Source of the DNA: JACCTU01 sp963798985
GTDB taxonomy: Bacteria > Actinomycetota > Thermoleophilia > Gaiellales > Gaiellaceae
Reading direction: 5' to 3'
DNA: 64,000 nucleotides
Assembly (NCBI GenBank): GCA_963798985.1
Contig: CAWCVL010000007.1
Location: 248,001 to 312,000, forward strand
Both the position numbers and the translations under genes were made by a program. Below the pieces are notes generated by a model, which was not told where the DNA came from, did no database searches, and saw only the letters and a list, made by a program, of their open reading frames with translations. Below, in pieces: positions 20,743-29,164 of this stretch (position 1 is the first letter of the stretch; each line of letters begins with the position of its first letter).

Positions 20743-22527
20743 ATGAAGAAATTCGCAGGGACTGCGGTGCTGCTCGCGGCGTTGCTCGTAGCGATCGGCG
20801 CGCTGAGCGGTGCGGCGACGGGCAAGACAGAGGCAGGCGGCCCGAACGTTCCGCCGCCGGTGACGATCCAGATCCTGAACGTGTCGGACTGGCACGGGAA
20901 CCTCGACCCGTTCGGGACTCCGGCCCTCGGTGGTGCCTGGAACATCTCGGCCCGCTGGCAGCAGGATCGGGCGGCGCATCCGACGTTGACGCTCACCGCC
21001 GGTGACGACTTCGGGGCGACACCGCCGCTCTCGGGCTTCTTCAACGAGGAGCCGTCGGTCAAGGGCCAGCGCCTGATGGGAATCCAGGTGGGCGCGCTCG
21101 GCAACCACAACTTCGACCGTGGTGTCGGCCACCTGCAGCAGATGATCAACCTTGCGGGCGCAGAGTCGAGCTCGAGCGCTCCGGGGCAGCCGTTTCAGTA
21201 CGTCTCCGCGAATCTGGAGAACCTCGACGAAAACCTGACCGGCGTCGAGCCGATGACGTTCTTCAAAGTCGGCGGCCTGAAGGTCGCCGTCATCGGCATC
21301 ACGAACGAGGAGGCTCCCGGCGTCGTGCTGCCGGGCAGCTTCGGGACGATCGAGGTGACCGACGGCATCGCAGCCGCGAACAAGTACGCGCGGCACGCCC
21401 GGAGGGCTCAGGCGGACGCGGTCGTCGTGATCACGCACAAGGGAGTTCGCAGCATGGCCGGAGGAGTGCCGTCCGGTGAGCTGATCGACTTCGCCAACGG
21501 CCTCGAGCCCGGATTGGTCGATGTCGTCTTCGGCGACCACACCGACGTGCAGTTCTCGGGGACGATCAACGGCGTCCTCGTGCACGAGAACCGCAGCTAC
21601 GGCGGCACGTATGCCAAGACGATGCTGACCGTGCAGCCCGGCAGAGGCAACGTGGACGGACACGTGATCAGCAAGTCGGTCACCTTCGTCACGCCGACGC
21701 CTCCGACCCCGGGTCTCCAGAACAACAACACCGCCTGTCCGCCTGCCCCAACCTTCTGCGACCAGGCGATCGTCGACATGCTCGTGCCCTATCGCCAGCA
21801 GCTCGCAGCGCTGCTGGACGGCCAGATCGGCACGGCAGCCGGCATCTTCGTGCGCGGCAGCAACATCGAGCGTCGTCAGGAGGTGCCGCTCGGGGACCTG
21901 GTCGCCGACGGCATGCGCTGGCGCTACGCCACGCAGCTGGCGCTGATGAACGGCGGCGGGCTTCGCGCTCAGATGCCATCGTGCACGTACGCGCCGGTGA
22001 ACACGGCGCTCAAGCGCCCGTGTACGGGCTACGCGCCCGGCACGCCCTACGACCTCGTGCTCGGGGACGTGTTCAGCGTGCTTCCGTTCGGAAACATCCT
22101 GAACACGCGCACCGTGACGGGCGCTCAGCTCTGGCTGGCTCTGGAGAACGGCGTGCGGGCGATCGATTCGGTGGGCAACGGTGCAGACGGCCGCTTCCCG
22201 CAGATCTCGGGATTCAAGTTCTCGTTCCGCTACGACATCCCGACCGGTTGCACCAGCGCGACGTCGTGCGTGGTCAGCCGGGTGCAGTCGGTTGCGCTTT
22301 CGGACGGGACCGCGATCCCGAACGACGGCACCACGTACACGATGGCGCTGCCGAACTTCGTCAACCTCGGCGGTGACGGCTACTACATGTTCGCCGACGG
22401 CCAGGGCGCGACCCAGGAGCTCGACGCCGTCGTGATGAAGGAGTACATGGCCTTCGCAGGGCCGAGCTTCGATCCCGCGAGCTACCCGCTCAACCGGATC
22501 ACGAAGTGCAACGGGCCCTGCGCGTAG
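20743..22527 (+). CDS. Exported 5'-nucleotidase / 2',3'-cyclic phosphodiesterase (UshA-like)
   Basis: ATG at 20743 is preferred over upstream in-frame options because GGGAGAGG is 4-6 nt upstream and a signal peptide follows (MKKFAGTAVLLAALLVAIGA). 594 residues. Metallophosphatase motifs: LNVSDWHGN, TAGDDFG, GNHNFDRG, VITHKG and GDHTDVQF. The C-terminal nucleotide-recognition domain has LGDLVADGMRW, ALMNGGGLRA, LGDVFSVLPFGN and the substrate-clamping NFVNLGGDGYYMF. It dephosphorylates nucleotides outside the cell. Placed directly after the exported nuclease, it completes a path from extracellular DNA to nucleosides plus phosphate. Confidence 0.9.
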   Translation: MKKFAGTAVLLAALLVAIGALSGAATGKTEAGGPNVPPPVTIQILNVSDWHGNLDPFGTPALGGAWNISARWQQDRAAHPTLTLTAGDDFGATPPLSGFFNEEPSVKGQRLMGIQVGALGNHNFDRGVGHLQQMINLAGAESSSSAPGQPFQYVSANLENLDENLTGVEPMTFFKVGGLKVAVIGITNEEAPGVVLPGSFGTIEVTDGIAAANKYARHARRAQADAVVVITHKGVRSMAGGVPSGELIDFANGLEPGLVDVVFGDHTDVQFSGTINGVLVHENRSYGGTYAKTMLTVQPGRGNVDGHVISKSVTFVTPTPPTPGLQNNNTACPPAPTFCDQAIVDMLVPYRQQLAALLDGQIGTAAGIFVRGSNIERRQEVPLGDLVADGMRWRYATQLALMNGGGLRAQMPSCTYAPVNTALKRPCTGYAPGTPYDLVLGDVFSVLPFGNILNTRTVTGAQLWLALENGVRAIDSVGNGADGRFPQISGFKFSFRYDIPTGCTSATSCVVSRVQSVALSDGTAIPNDGTTYTMALPNFVNLGGDGYYMFADGQGATQELDAVVMKEYMAFAGPSFDPASYPLNRITKCNGPCA

Positions 22528-22551
22528 GCGAGTAGCACCGGAACGACGTTG

Positions 22552-22577
22552 AAGGCCGGGCCGAAAGGCCCGGCCTT
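22552..22577. terminator. Bidirectional terminator between ushA-like gene and minus-strand gene
   Basis: AAGGCCGGGCC (22552-22562), loop GAAA, GGCCCGGCCTT (22567-22577), then TTA. The TTTT run serves the plus strand; on the minus strand the hairpin follows the stop of the convergent gene. Confidence 0.9.
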
Positions 22578-23120
22578 TTACGTCTCGTCGGCTCGCAGGA
22601 ACGGCACCGCCAACGCCGCGGCGAGCACGATGAGGCCGACCGCCACTGCCACGACCACGACCCACGTCGGCACGCCGTCGTCTCCGGTCTGCGCTGCGAC
22701 GGCGGGCGGCCGGTAGCCGAGAAAGCCCACGATCTCGAACGGCGCGCCGTCGGCCATTGCGGGGATGCTCCAGTTGCGGACGAGGCCCTCGCGCGTCGGC
22801 GGCGCCTCGGTGGCGCCGATTCGCGGCTCAACCCAGACCTCGGTGCGCCCGGGCTGGACGCGGACGGTCGGCTGCCCTTCGGCGCCCGGAACGACGATCG
22901 TCTTCCGCGTGAGGTTCGCGAGCGAGAGCCGCACGTGCCCGTCCAGGACCTGGATCAGGACGCCGGGCTGCGACGGCTCGAGGTACGAGACCCGCGCCTG
23001 GAAGCCAGAGTGGGAGCCGCCACCGTGCGCGTGGGCGGTTGCTGCCCCGACGCATGCGGCCGTGGCCAAGACGCCGAGGATGAGCGAGCTGCGAGTCCGC
23101 ACGGGCGGCCATGGTGCCAC
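22578..23120 (-). CDS. Exported membrane-anchored protein of unknown function
   Basis: GTG at 23120 (181 codons), with an alternative GTG at 23102 that starts directly on the signal peptide (VRTRSSLILGVLATAACVGAATAHAHGG). The exported domain of about 110 residues includes a His/Gly-rich mature N-terminus and IGATEAPPTREGLVRNWSIP. A C-terminal helix (VVVVAVAVGLIVLAAALAVPF) and a short LRADET tail follow. The layout recalls actinobacterial exported proteins with IVVPGAEGQP-like strands, but I cannot name a function. It is divergent from rpsA and ends inside the shared terminator. Confidence 0.7.
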   Translation of the reverse strand: MAPWPPVRTRSSLILGVLATAACVGAATAHAHGGGSHSGFQARVSYLEPSQPGVLIQVLDGHVRLSLANLTRKTIVVPGAEGQPTVRVQPGRTEVWVEPRIGATEAPPTREGLVRNWSIPAMADGAPFEIVGFLGYRPPAVAAQTGDDGVPTWVVVVAVAVGLIVLAAALAVPFLRADET

Positions 23121-23153
23121 GTGGCGCGCGGCGGACCTGCTCAGACCTGGGGC

Positions 23154-23159
23154 TATACT
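23154..23159 (+). promoter_or_regulatory. -10 element of rpsA (leaderless)
   Basis: TATACT ends 9 nt before the rpsA ATG at 23169. The predicted transcription start lies within about 3 nt of the ATG. No Shine-Dalgarno is present. Confidence 0.6.
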
Positions 23160-23168
23160 GACGCGCTC

Positions 23169-24471
23169 ATGAGCACCACCGAACAGCCTCAGCTCGAAGA
23201 AGGCGTCTGGACCCAGGGTCCCGACGGCGAGCTGATTCCCGACTACGAGTCCACCTTCCCCACGATCACCGAGGGGGAAGTCGTCCACGGCACCGTCGTC
23301 CGCGTCGACAAGGACGAGGTGCTCGTCGACATCGGCTACAAGTCCGAGGGCGTCATCCCGGTCGCCGAGCTCTCGATCCGGCGGTCGGTGAACCCGGCCG
23401 ACGAGGTCAGCCTGGGCGACGAGATCGACGCGCTCGTCCTGACGAAGGAGGACGCCGAAGGCCGCCTGATCCTCTCCAAGAAGCGCGCTCGCTTCGAGCT
23501 CGCCTGGAAGAAGATCGAGGGCGCCGCGGAGTCCGGCGAGCCGGTGCTCGGGCGGGTGATCGAGGTCGTCAAGGGCGGCCTGATCCTCGACCTCGGCGTG
23601 CGCGGCTTCCTGCCGGCGTCGCTCGTGGACATCCGGCGCGTCCAGGACCTCGACGAGTTCATGGGCACGGAACTCCGAGCAAAGGTGATCGAGCTCAACC
23701 GCTCGCGGAACAACGTCGTCCTCTCCCGCCGCGCGGTGCTCGAGGACGAGCGCAAGGAGCAGCGCCAGCAGATTCTCGACCGCCTCCAGCCCGGCGACGT
23801 CGTCGAAGGGCAGATCTCGAACATCGTCGACTTCGGCGCGTTCGTCGACCTCGACGGCATGGACGGCCTGATCCACATCTCGGAGCTGTCGTGGTCGCAC
23901 GTGAACCACCCGTCGGAGATGCTCGAGATCGGCCAGACCGTGTCGGTGAAGGTGCTCGACATCGACCGCGATCGCCAGCGGATCTCGCTCGGTCTCAAGC
24001 AGACCCAGAGCGATCCGTGGCAGCAGGTGCTCGAGCAGTACAAGGACGGCGACGTCGTCGACGGCAAGGTGACGAAGGTCGTCACGTTCGGCGCGTTCGT
24101 CGAGATCCTCCCGGGCGTCGAAGGTCTCGTGCACATTTCCGAGCTCGCGCAACACCACGTCGAGAACCCGCGCGAGGTCGTGTCGCAGGGCGACTCCGTC
24201 AAGGTCCTGATCCTCGAGGTCGACGGCGAGCGCCGCCGGCTCTCGCTCTCGCTCAAGCGCGTGGGCGAGGACGGCACGGTTTCCGAGGCGCCGGATCTCG
24301 CCCTGTCCGACGAGGTCTTCACCGAGCAGCACGCCGAAGCGTCTCGGGCCGAGGAGCTGAGCGAGACGACCGCCCGGCGACGACGTTGCCGAAGCGCCTC
24401 CGCTCGCGGCTGAGCCCTCCGAAGCGCCTGCCCCGGCGGACGAGTCCGCCGAGGACGATTCCGCCGCTTAA
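23169..24471 (+). CDS. rpsA: 30S ribosomal protein S1, one frameshift near the C-terminus
   Basis: Four S1 (OB) repeats are visible: GEVVHGTVVRVDKDEVLVDIGYKSEG, GEPVLGRVIEVVKGGLILDLG, GDVVEGQISNIVDFGAFVDLDG and GDVVDGKVTKVVTFGAFVEILPG. The last two have the canonical VDGLIHISELS-type ending. The protein recruits mRNA to the 30S subunit. After SETTAR the frame is lost near 24375. In the shifted frame an acidic, Ala/Pro-rich tail (GDDVAEAPPLAAEPSEAPAP.. DDSAA) runs to the TAA at 24469-24471, as expected for actinobacterial S1. A one-base error is the simplest explanation. The restored end overlaps coaE. Confidence 0.95.
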
Positions 24472-25024
24472 CCTCGCGATCACCGGCGGGATCGGCGCCG
24501 GGAAGAGCGAGGCGCTGCGCGCGTTCGCGCGGCACGGCGCCGCGACTGCGAGCGCCGACGAGATCGTCCACCGGCTCTACGCGGACCCCGAGGTGCAGCG
24601 GGCGCTCGTCGAGCGCTGGGGCGAGGGCGTGGTCTCCGGCGCGGAGGTCGACCGGCGGAGAGTGGGGGAGATCGTCTTCGCCGACCGCGAGGAGCTCGCG
24701 TGGCTGGAGTCGCTCCTGCACCCGCGTGTCGTCGCCGAGCAGGCGCGCTGGCGCGCCGAGCAGACCGCGCCGCTGGCAGTCGTCGAAGTGCCGCTGCTCT
24801 ACGAAACCGGCGGCGAGGCGCGCTTCGACGCGGTCGTCGTGATCACCGCTCCCGAGGAGACCCGCCGGGAGCGGACGGAGGTGGCCGACGTCACGGAGCG
24901 CCAAGGACGACTCATTCCCGACGACGAGAAGGCGCGCAAGGCCGACTTCGTCTACGTGAACGACGGCTCGCTCGAGGACCTCGACGAGTTCGTCCGAAGC
25001 GTCGTGGAGCGTCTGGCCTCGTGA
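24458..25024 (+). CDS. coaE: Dephospho-CoA kinase
   Basis: LNLAITGGIGAGKSEALRAF (P-loop GGIGAGKS) opens the protein, followed by ASADEIVHRLYADPEVQ, LLHPRVVAEQ, VVEVPLLYETGGEARFD and VVVITAPEETRRER, all CoaE features; about 185 residues. It phosphorylates dephospho-CoA in the last step of CoA synthesis. No ATG, GTG or TTG lies at the expected N-terminus. ATT at 24458 is the nearest rare start; a TTG further upstream (about 24386) would add an Arg/Pro-rich tail shadowing rpsA. The start may be misread or a real ATT. The stop overlaps the GTG of the next gene. Confidence 0.88.
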   Translation: MPPLNLAITGGIGAGKSEALRAFARHGAATASADEIVHRLYADPEVQRALVERWGEGVVSGAEVDRRRVGEIVFADREELAWLESLLHPRVVAEQARWRAEQTAPLAVVEVPLLYETGGEARFDAVVVITAPEETRRERTEVADVTERQGRLIPDDEKARKADFVYVNDGSLEDLDEFVRSVVERLAS

Positions 25025-25542
25025 CCCGGATCGCCACCCTCTTCCTGCTGGTCGCCGGGATCGCCGGTGCGGGCGTGTTCCTCAGCGAGCCCGACTGGTA
25101 TCTCCGCGCGCGCTACCCGCTGCGCTACGAGCACATCGTCGTCGGTCACGCGGAGAACTACCGGCTCGACCCGGCGCTCGTCGCTGCGGTCATCTACCAG
25201 GAGTCGAAGTTCAAGCCCGAGGCCCGCTCGGAGGCCGGGGCGGTCGGGTTGATGCAACTCCTGCCGGAGACGGCGAAGGGGATCGCGGCCCGGACCGGCG
25301 GCTCCGCGTTCCGGGTCGAGGACCTCGACGATCCGGAAATCAACGTCCGCTACGGCTCCTGGTACCTCAGGCACCTGCTCGACAAGTACGGCTCCGAGGA
25401 GCGCGCACTGGCGGCGTACAACGGTGGCCAGGGCAACGTCGATCGCGGTGTGATTTATCCCGAGACGCGGCACTACGTCGACCGCGTCCTCGAGCTGCGC
25501 GGGATCTACCGCGAGGCGTACGCGTCAGAGCTCGGCGATTAG
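25021..25542 (+). CDS. Lytic transglycosylase (SLT domain) with N-terminal membrane anchor
   Basis: GTG at 25021 overlaps the coaE stop (GTGA). 173 residues: one N-terminal helix (VTRIATLFLLVAGIAGAGVFL), then a Slt70-type domain with catalytic Glu in VAAVIYQESKFKPEARSEAGA, GLMQLLPETAKGIA, and LAAYNGGQGNVD. It cleaves peptidoglycan glycan strands outside the membrane while anchored. The last 18 bp overlap the 3' end of the convergent cyclase-like gene. Confidence 0.93.
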   Translation: MTRIATLFLLVAGIAGAGVFLSEPDWYLRARYPLRYEHIVVGHAENYRLDPALVAAVIYQESKFKPEARSEAGAVGLMQLLPETAKGIAARTGGSAFRVEDLDDPEINVRYGSWYLRHLLDKYGSEERALAAYNGGQGNVDRGVIYPETRHYVDRVLELRGIYREAYASELGD

Positions 25543-28497
25543 CGACCGAGCCCGTTGAGCGGCGACTGTCGCGCCCTTGCCCTCGTACACGGCGAGGGCA
25601 TCCCTCAGTGCGGCTCGCGCCTCTTCGCTTCGGCCCGTCACCGCGAGGAGCTCTGCGAGCGCTTCCTTGGCTCTGCCGTGGAACTCCCAGAAATCCGTCG
25701 TCTCCGCCTGCTCCAGTCCGCGTCTCACCAGACGCTCTCCATCCTCGAGTCGGCCTTGCCGAACAAGCAGACGCCCCTCGGCGATGTCGGCATTGACAAG
25801 CGTCGCGATGTCGCCCGCCGGGGAGAGCTCCCGAGCCGTGCGGAGCCAGGGCTCGACTTCGTCTTCGCGGCCGAGCTGGAGGAGTGCCAACGCGAGGTTC
25901 GCGGCAACGGTCGACGCAAAGGCGTGTTCGTCGAGCTCGGCGAGCTGCTCGAAGCCGTCGCGCTGGATCCGCGCGGCGGCCTCGTCGTCGCCCGCATACT
26001 CCTCCACGAACGCGGCCCCAAGGCACGTCGCCGCGTGCCAGAGAACCAGCCCAGCATCGAGCAGCAGCTCTCGTCCTCGGCGGATCAACTCGCGCGCCTC
26101 GTGGACGTCGCCGCGCATCGCCGCGAGCCTGGCGAGGGCCCGATACGCCGCAGACTCTGCGGCGACGCCGGTCGCTCGGGAGAGCAGGACTCGAATCTCC
26201 TTCTCGGCGTCGTCGACGTACGTCGGGCCAAAGGTGCCGATCGCGCAGAGCGTCGAGATCGCATCGTCCACGAGAGCCCTCTGTCCGGCCAGCTCGGCGT
26301 GGGGGATCGCGATCCGGTACTTGTCGGCCGCCGCCGAAGCGCGACAGCTGGTCCACTCGTCGTCTCCTTGCATGATCAATGCGAGTGCAAGACCGCGTTC
26401 GTCACCGAGGCGTTCGAAAGTCTTCTCTGCCGCCGACACGCCCTCTCGCCCGGCCTCATACGAACCCGTTCCGTCTAAGGCGTCGAGTCTGGGACGGAGC
26501 GTCGAGGCATAAGCCCGCCAGCCTTCGCCGTCGGCCGCTGCAAGCTCGTCGATCTGCGAACGCGCGTCTGCGAAGCGTCCTAGGTCGATTAGGGCGAACG
26601 TCAAGTCGGGAAGCAGCTCCAGTCGTCTGGAGTCATCCGCCTCGAGGAGCGTCAGCGCACGCTCGAGCAGCCGCGCGGCCGCGGCGTTGTCACCGCGCGC
26701 CCTGGCGCTCTGGCCCGCAGCGCCGAGCCGCCCGCCCGCGCGGTCCGCAAGGCGGCCCTCCGGGAGCGCCAGCTCGCGTCGGTAGAGGACCGCCTGCTCG
26801 AGGTGGTAGCCGACGATCTCGTCCTGCTCGACGAGCTCGACGTTCTCGTCGAGCCAGTACGCGAAGCGTTCGTGCAGGTCGGAGCGCGTCTCCTTGGGCA
26901 ACGAGTCGTACGCGGCGTCCCGGATCAGGAGATGACGGAAGCGGAACGCGTCGTCGCCTGGCATCGTTGGCGCCTCCGGGCGGATCAGCTCGTTGCGGAT
27001 CAGCTTCGCGAGGTGGCCGTCGAGGCCCGTGCGGACACGCTCCGGCGCGAGCTCCGCGACCGGCAAGCGGTGGAAGACCTCGCCTTCGACCGCGCCTCGC
27101 TCGATCACTGCGCGCTCGTCCCCTCCGAGCTGGTCGAGCCGCGCCTGCAGAAGTGCCTGAATGGTCGGCGGAACGACGACCTCCGAGTCCCCGTTGCCCC
27201 GAAGCATCAGCAGCATCTCTTCGACGAAGAGCGGGTTGCCGGCGGATGCCTCGAGGATCCGCTTCCTCGTCGTGTCGCGAAGCTCCGCGCCGCCGAGCAG
27301 GTTGTCAACGAGCGTCGAGGTCTGGTCTCTGCCGAGGGGCTCGAGCAAGAGCGATGTGGCATTCGCCTTGCCGCCGCCCCACGCGGGGCGTACCTCGAGC
27401 AGCTCGGGCCGTGCGACGCACAGGACGAAGATCGGCGCTCCGCGCGACCAGTCGGCGATGTGCTCGATCAGATCGAGAAACGTCGGCTCGGCCCACTGGA
27501 TGTCGTCCCAGACGACGACCACTGGCCGTTCCGCTGCCTGGGCCTCGAGCAGCTTCCTCGTCGCGACGGCCGCCTCGTTCGGGGACGGCAGCGCGAGCAC
27601 GCCTTCAGCGTCGGCGCCCAGTTGGAGGAGCACCTCGACGAGCGGCCAGTAGGTGATCCCCTCGCCGTAGTGAAGACAGCGGCCGCGCAGGATGCGTGCG
27701 CGATCGGCGCTCTCCCGAATGAACTCCTCGACCAGCCTCGACTTTCCGACCCCCGCCGCCCCGAGCAGCGTGAAGAGGTATGACGAGCGCTGCGACACCA
27801 CGTTGTCGAAGTCATCGCGTAGGCGCTGGAGCTCGCGCTCACGACCGACGATCGGCGAGTCGAGGCGTCGGACGAGGCCGGCGGACTCGGCGTCGATCTG
27901 GAGCAGCCGATAGGCCGAGACTGGGGCGCTCTTGCCCTTGAGCTCGAGCTCGACGGCTTCGACCTGCACGGCGTCGCGGACGAGCTGCTGCGTCTCCTGT
28001 CCGATCAGGATCTCGCCCGGCTCTGCGTTCTGCTCGAGCCGCGCGGCGACGTTGACCGCATCGCCGGTGACGAGCGCGTCTCCCTCGCCGGCCACCACCT
28101 CGCCCGTGTTGACCCCGATCCGCGCCAGGAGCCCGATCGTCGCGACGGCCGTCCGAAGCTCGACGGCGGCCCGAACGGCTCGGAGCGCGTCGTCCTCGTG
28201 CGCCTGCGGGACGCCGAAGACCGCCATCACCGCGTCGCCGATGAACTTCTCGACCGTTCCCCCGTGCCGCTCGAGGACGGCGCGGGAGTTCTCGAAGTAA
28301 CGCCGCATCGTCGCGCGCACGGTTTCGGGGTCGTGTCGCTCCCCGAGCGCGGTCGAGCCCGTCAGGTCGCAGAAGACGACCGTGACGGTCTTCCTGACCT
28401 CGCGGGGCATCTCGGCCTGCTCGAGCGGCGCTCCGCAGGCGCCGCAGAACTTGAACCCCTCTGGATTTTCCTGGCCGCAGCGTGCGCAAGCCCTCAT
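25525..28497 (-). CDS. Zinc-ribbon / class III adenylate cyclase / AAA ATPase / TPR protein
   Basis: 990 residues from ATG 28497. A zinc ribbon with C4, C7, C18 and C21 comes first, then a class III cyclase domain (about 35-195) with both metal-binding Asp positions intact (VVFCDLTGSTAL, FIGDAVMAVFG) and GDAVNVAARL. A linker carries SPIVGRERELQRL, then an AAA/STAND-type ATPase with Walker A GAAGVGKSRLV and Walker B-like VVVVWDDIQWAEP. A long helical TPR-like half follows to the C-terminus. Such proteins are common in actinobacteria as presumed signal integrators; whether cAMP is made is untested. Monocistronic, convergent with the transglycosylase, and divergent from the RHH operon. Confidence 0.88.
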   Translation of the reverse strand: MRACARCGQENPEGFKFCGACGAPLEQAEMPREVRKTVTVVFCDLTGSTALGERHDPETVRATMRRYFENSRAVLERHGGTVEKFIGDAVMAVFGVPQAHEDDALRAVRAAVELRTAVATIGLLARIGVNTGEVVAGEGDALVTGDAVNVAARLEQNAEPGEILIGQETQQLVRDAVQVEAVELELKGKSAPVSAYRLLQIDAESAGLVRRLDSPIVGRERELQRLRDDFDNVVSQRSSYLFTLLGAAGVGKSRLVEEFIRESADRARILRGRCLHYGEGITYWPLVEVLLQLGADAEGVLALPSPNEAAVATRKLLEAQAAERPVVVVWDDIQWAEPTFLDLIEHIADWSRGAPIFVLCVARPELLEVRPAWGGGKANATSLLLEPLGRDQTSTLVDNLLGGAELRDTTRKRILEASAGNPLFVEEMLLMLRGNGDSEVVVPPTIQALLQARLDQLGGDERAVIERGAVEGEVFHRLPVAELAPERVRTGLDGHLAKLIRNELIRPEAPTMPGDDAFRFRHLLIRDAAYDSLPKETRSDLHERFAYWLDENVELVEQDEIVGYHLEQAVLYRRELALPEGRLADRAGGRLGAAGQSARARGDNAAAARLLERALTLLEADDSRRLELLPDLTFALIDLGRFADARSQIDELAAADGEGWRAYASTLRPRLDALDGTGSYEAGREGVSAAEKTFERLGDERGLALALIMQGDDEWTSCRASAAADKYRIAIPHAELAGQRALVDDAISTLCAIGTFGPTYVDDAEKEIRVLLSRATGVAAESAAYRALARLAAMRGDVHEARELIRRGRELLLDAGLVLWHAATCLGAAFVEEYAGDDEAAARIQRDGFEQLAELDEHAFASTVAANLALALLQLGREDEVEPWLRTARELSPAGDIATLVNADIAEGRLLVRQGRLEDGERLVRRGLEQAETTDFWEFHGRAKEALAELLAVTGRSEEARAALRDALAVYEGKGATVAAQRARSLIAEL

Positions 28498-28554
28498 TCC
28501 TCCTGAGCCTAGGCCGCTCGGAGGACGGGTTCAATGACGACGTCCGACTGACAC

Positions 28555-28591
28555 TTGACAGACGCCACTAATGATGTCACTATGACGTCAT
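28555..28591 (+). promoter_or_regulatory. Promoter and candidate operator of the RHH operon
   Basis: Perfect -35 TTGACA (28555-28560), 17-bp spacer, -10 CACTAT (28578-28583), ATG at 28590: predicted leaderless. Two near-identical octamers, TGATGTCA (28572-28579) and TGACGTCA (28583-28590), sit 11 bp apart on one DNA face. The second lies within the palindrome ATGACGTCAT (28582-28591). They cover the -10 and the start codon, as expected for autorepression by the encoded ribbon-helix-helix protein. Confidence 0.6.
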
Positions 28592-29048
28592 GCAGATGGC
28601 ACAGTTTCTCGAGTCGCTCGAGACCGACCTGGATCGGATCGCCGCCGTCGGCGACGACACTGTCGCCCAGGCCGCTGCCCGCCTGAGCCAGGCGATCCGC
28701 GGCTCCGCCGGGATGCGCCTGCTGGAGGCGCTCGGCGAGGCCGCGGTCGAGATCTCGGCCCAGCTCCCCGCGGGGCACGTCGAGGTGCGGATGAGCGGCC
28801 AGGATCCGAACTTCGTCTTCGTCGAGGAGCAGCCGCAGCCGGCCGCTCAGCACTCCGGCGAAGACGAGGCGTCTGCCCGAATCACTCTGCGCCTGCCCGA
28901 GGGGCTGAAGGCCGGCATCGAGGCGGCCGCGTCACGCGAAGGGGTCTCCGTCAACGCCTGGCTCGTGCGCGCACTCGCGCGCGAGGTATCGGCACCCGTT
29001 CGAGGCCCCCGTGTGGGGAGCCGGCTGACCGGGTTCGCCAAGAGCTGA
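28590..29048 (+). CDS. Ribbon-helix-helix (HicB/Arc-like) protein
   Basis: 152 residues. An N-terminal helical region of about 50 residues and a short beta segment (GHVEVRMSGQDPNFVFVEE) come first. A C-terminal RHH motif follows: ARITLRLPEGLKAGIEAAASREGVSVNAWLVRALAREV (strand, helix, turn, helix). No toxin partner is adjacent; the operon continues with a 34-residue peptide, a DUF4097 protein and two MFS transporters. It is probably a transcriptional regulator of its own operon through the tandem octamers at its promoter. The HicB resemblance is only in the RHH part, so a toxin-antitoxin role is not supported. Confidence 0.75.
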   Translation: MQMAQFLESLETDLDRIAAVGDDTVAQAAARLSQAIRGSAGMRLLEALGEAAVEISAQLPAGHVEVRMSGQDPNFVFVEEQPQPAAQHSGEDEASARITLRLPEGLKAGIEAAASREGVSVNAWLVRALAREVSAPVRGPRVGSRLTGFAKS

Positions 29049-29059
29049 AAGGAGCCACG

Positions 29060-29164
29060 ATGTTGTCCATCGTCCCGATCAACTACGCCGACTACATGAA
29101 GCACGGCGACGCGAAGATCGACCGCCGCCCGCCGAAACTGAAGAGCCGGAAGGCCGGCAAATGA
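29060..29164 (+). CDS. 34-residue basic small protein
   Basis: ATG at 29060 follows AAAGGAG (29048-29054) with good spacing. The peptide is MLSIVPINYADYMKHGDAKI followed by a Lys/Arg/Pro-rich tail ending SRKAGK. Its TGA overlaps the ATG of the DUF4097 gene (ATGA), so it is placed like a real operon member with coupled translation. No family is recognised. Its strong Shine-Dalgarno and tight junctions on both sides are the main evidence; conservation is not testable here. Confidence 0.65.
   Translation: MLSIVPINYADYMKHGDAKIDRRPPKLKSRKAGK

Noticed and set aside
23121..24332. Long minus-strand frame opposite rpsA
   Set aside because: It is the antisense of a clear S1 protein; the real minus-strand gene starts at 23120 or 23102 with a signal peptide.
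28590..29048. HicB-type toxin-antitoxin system
   Set aside because: Only the RHH part resembles HicB, there is no HicA-like or other toxin gene adjacent, and the following 34-residue peptide does not look like a toxin.
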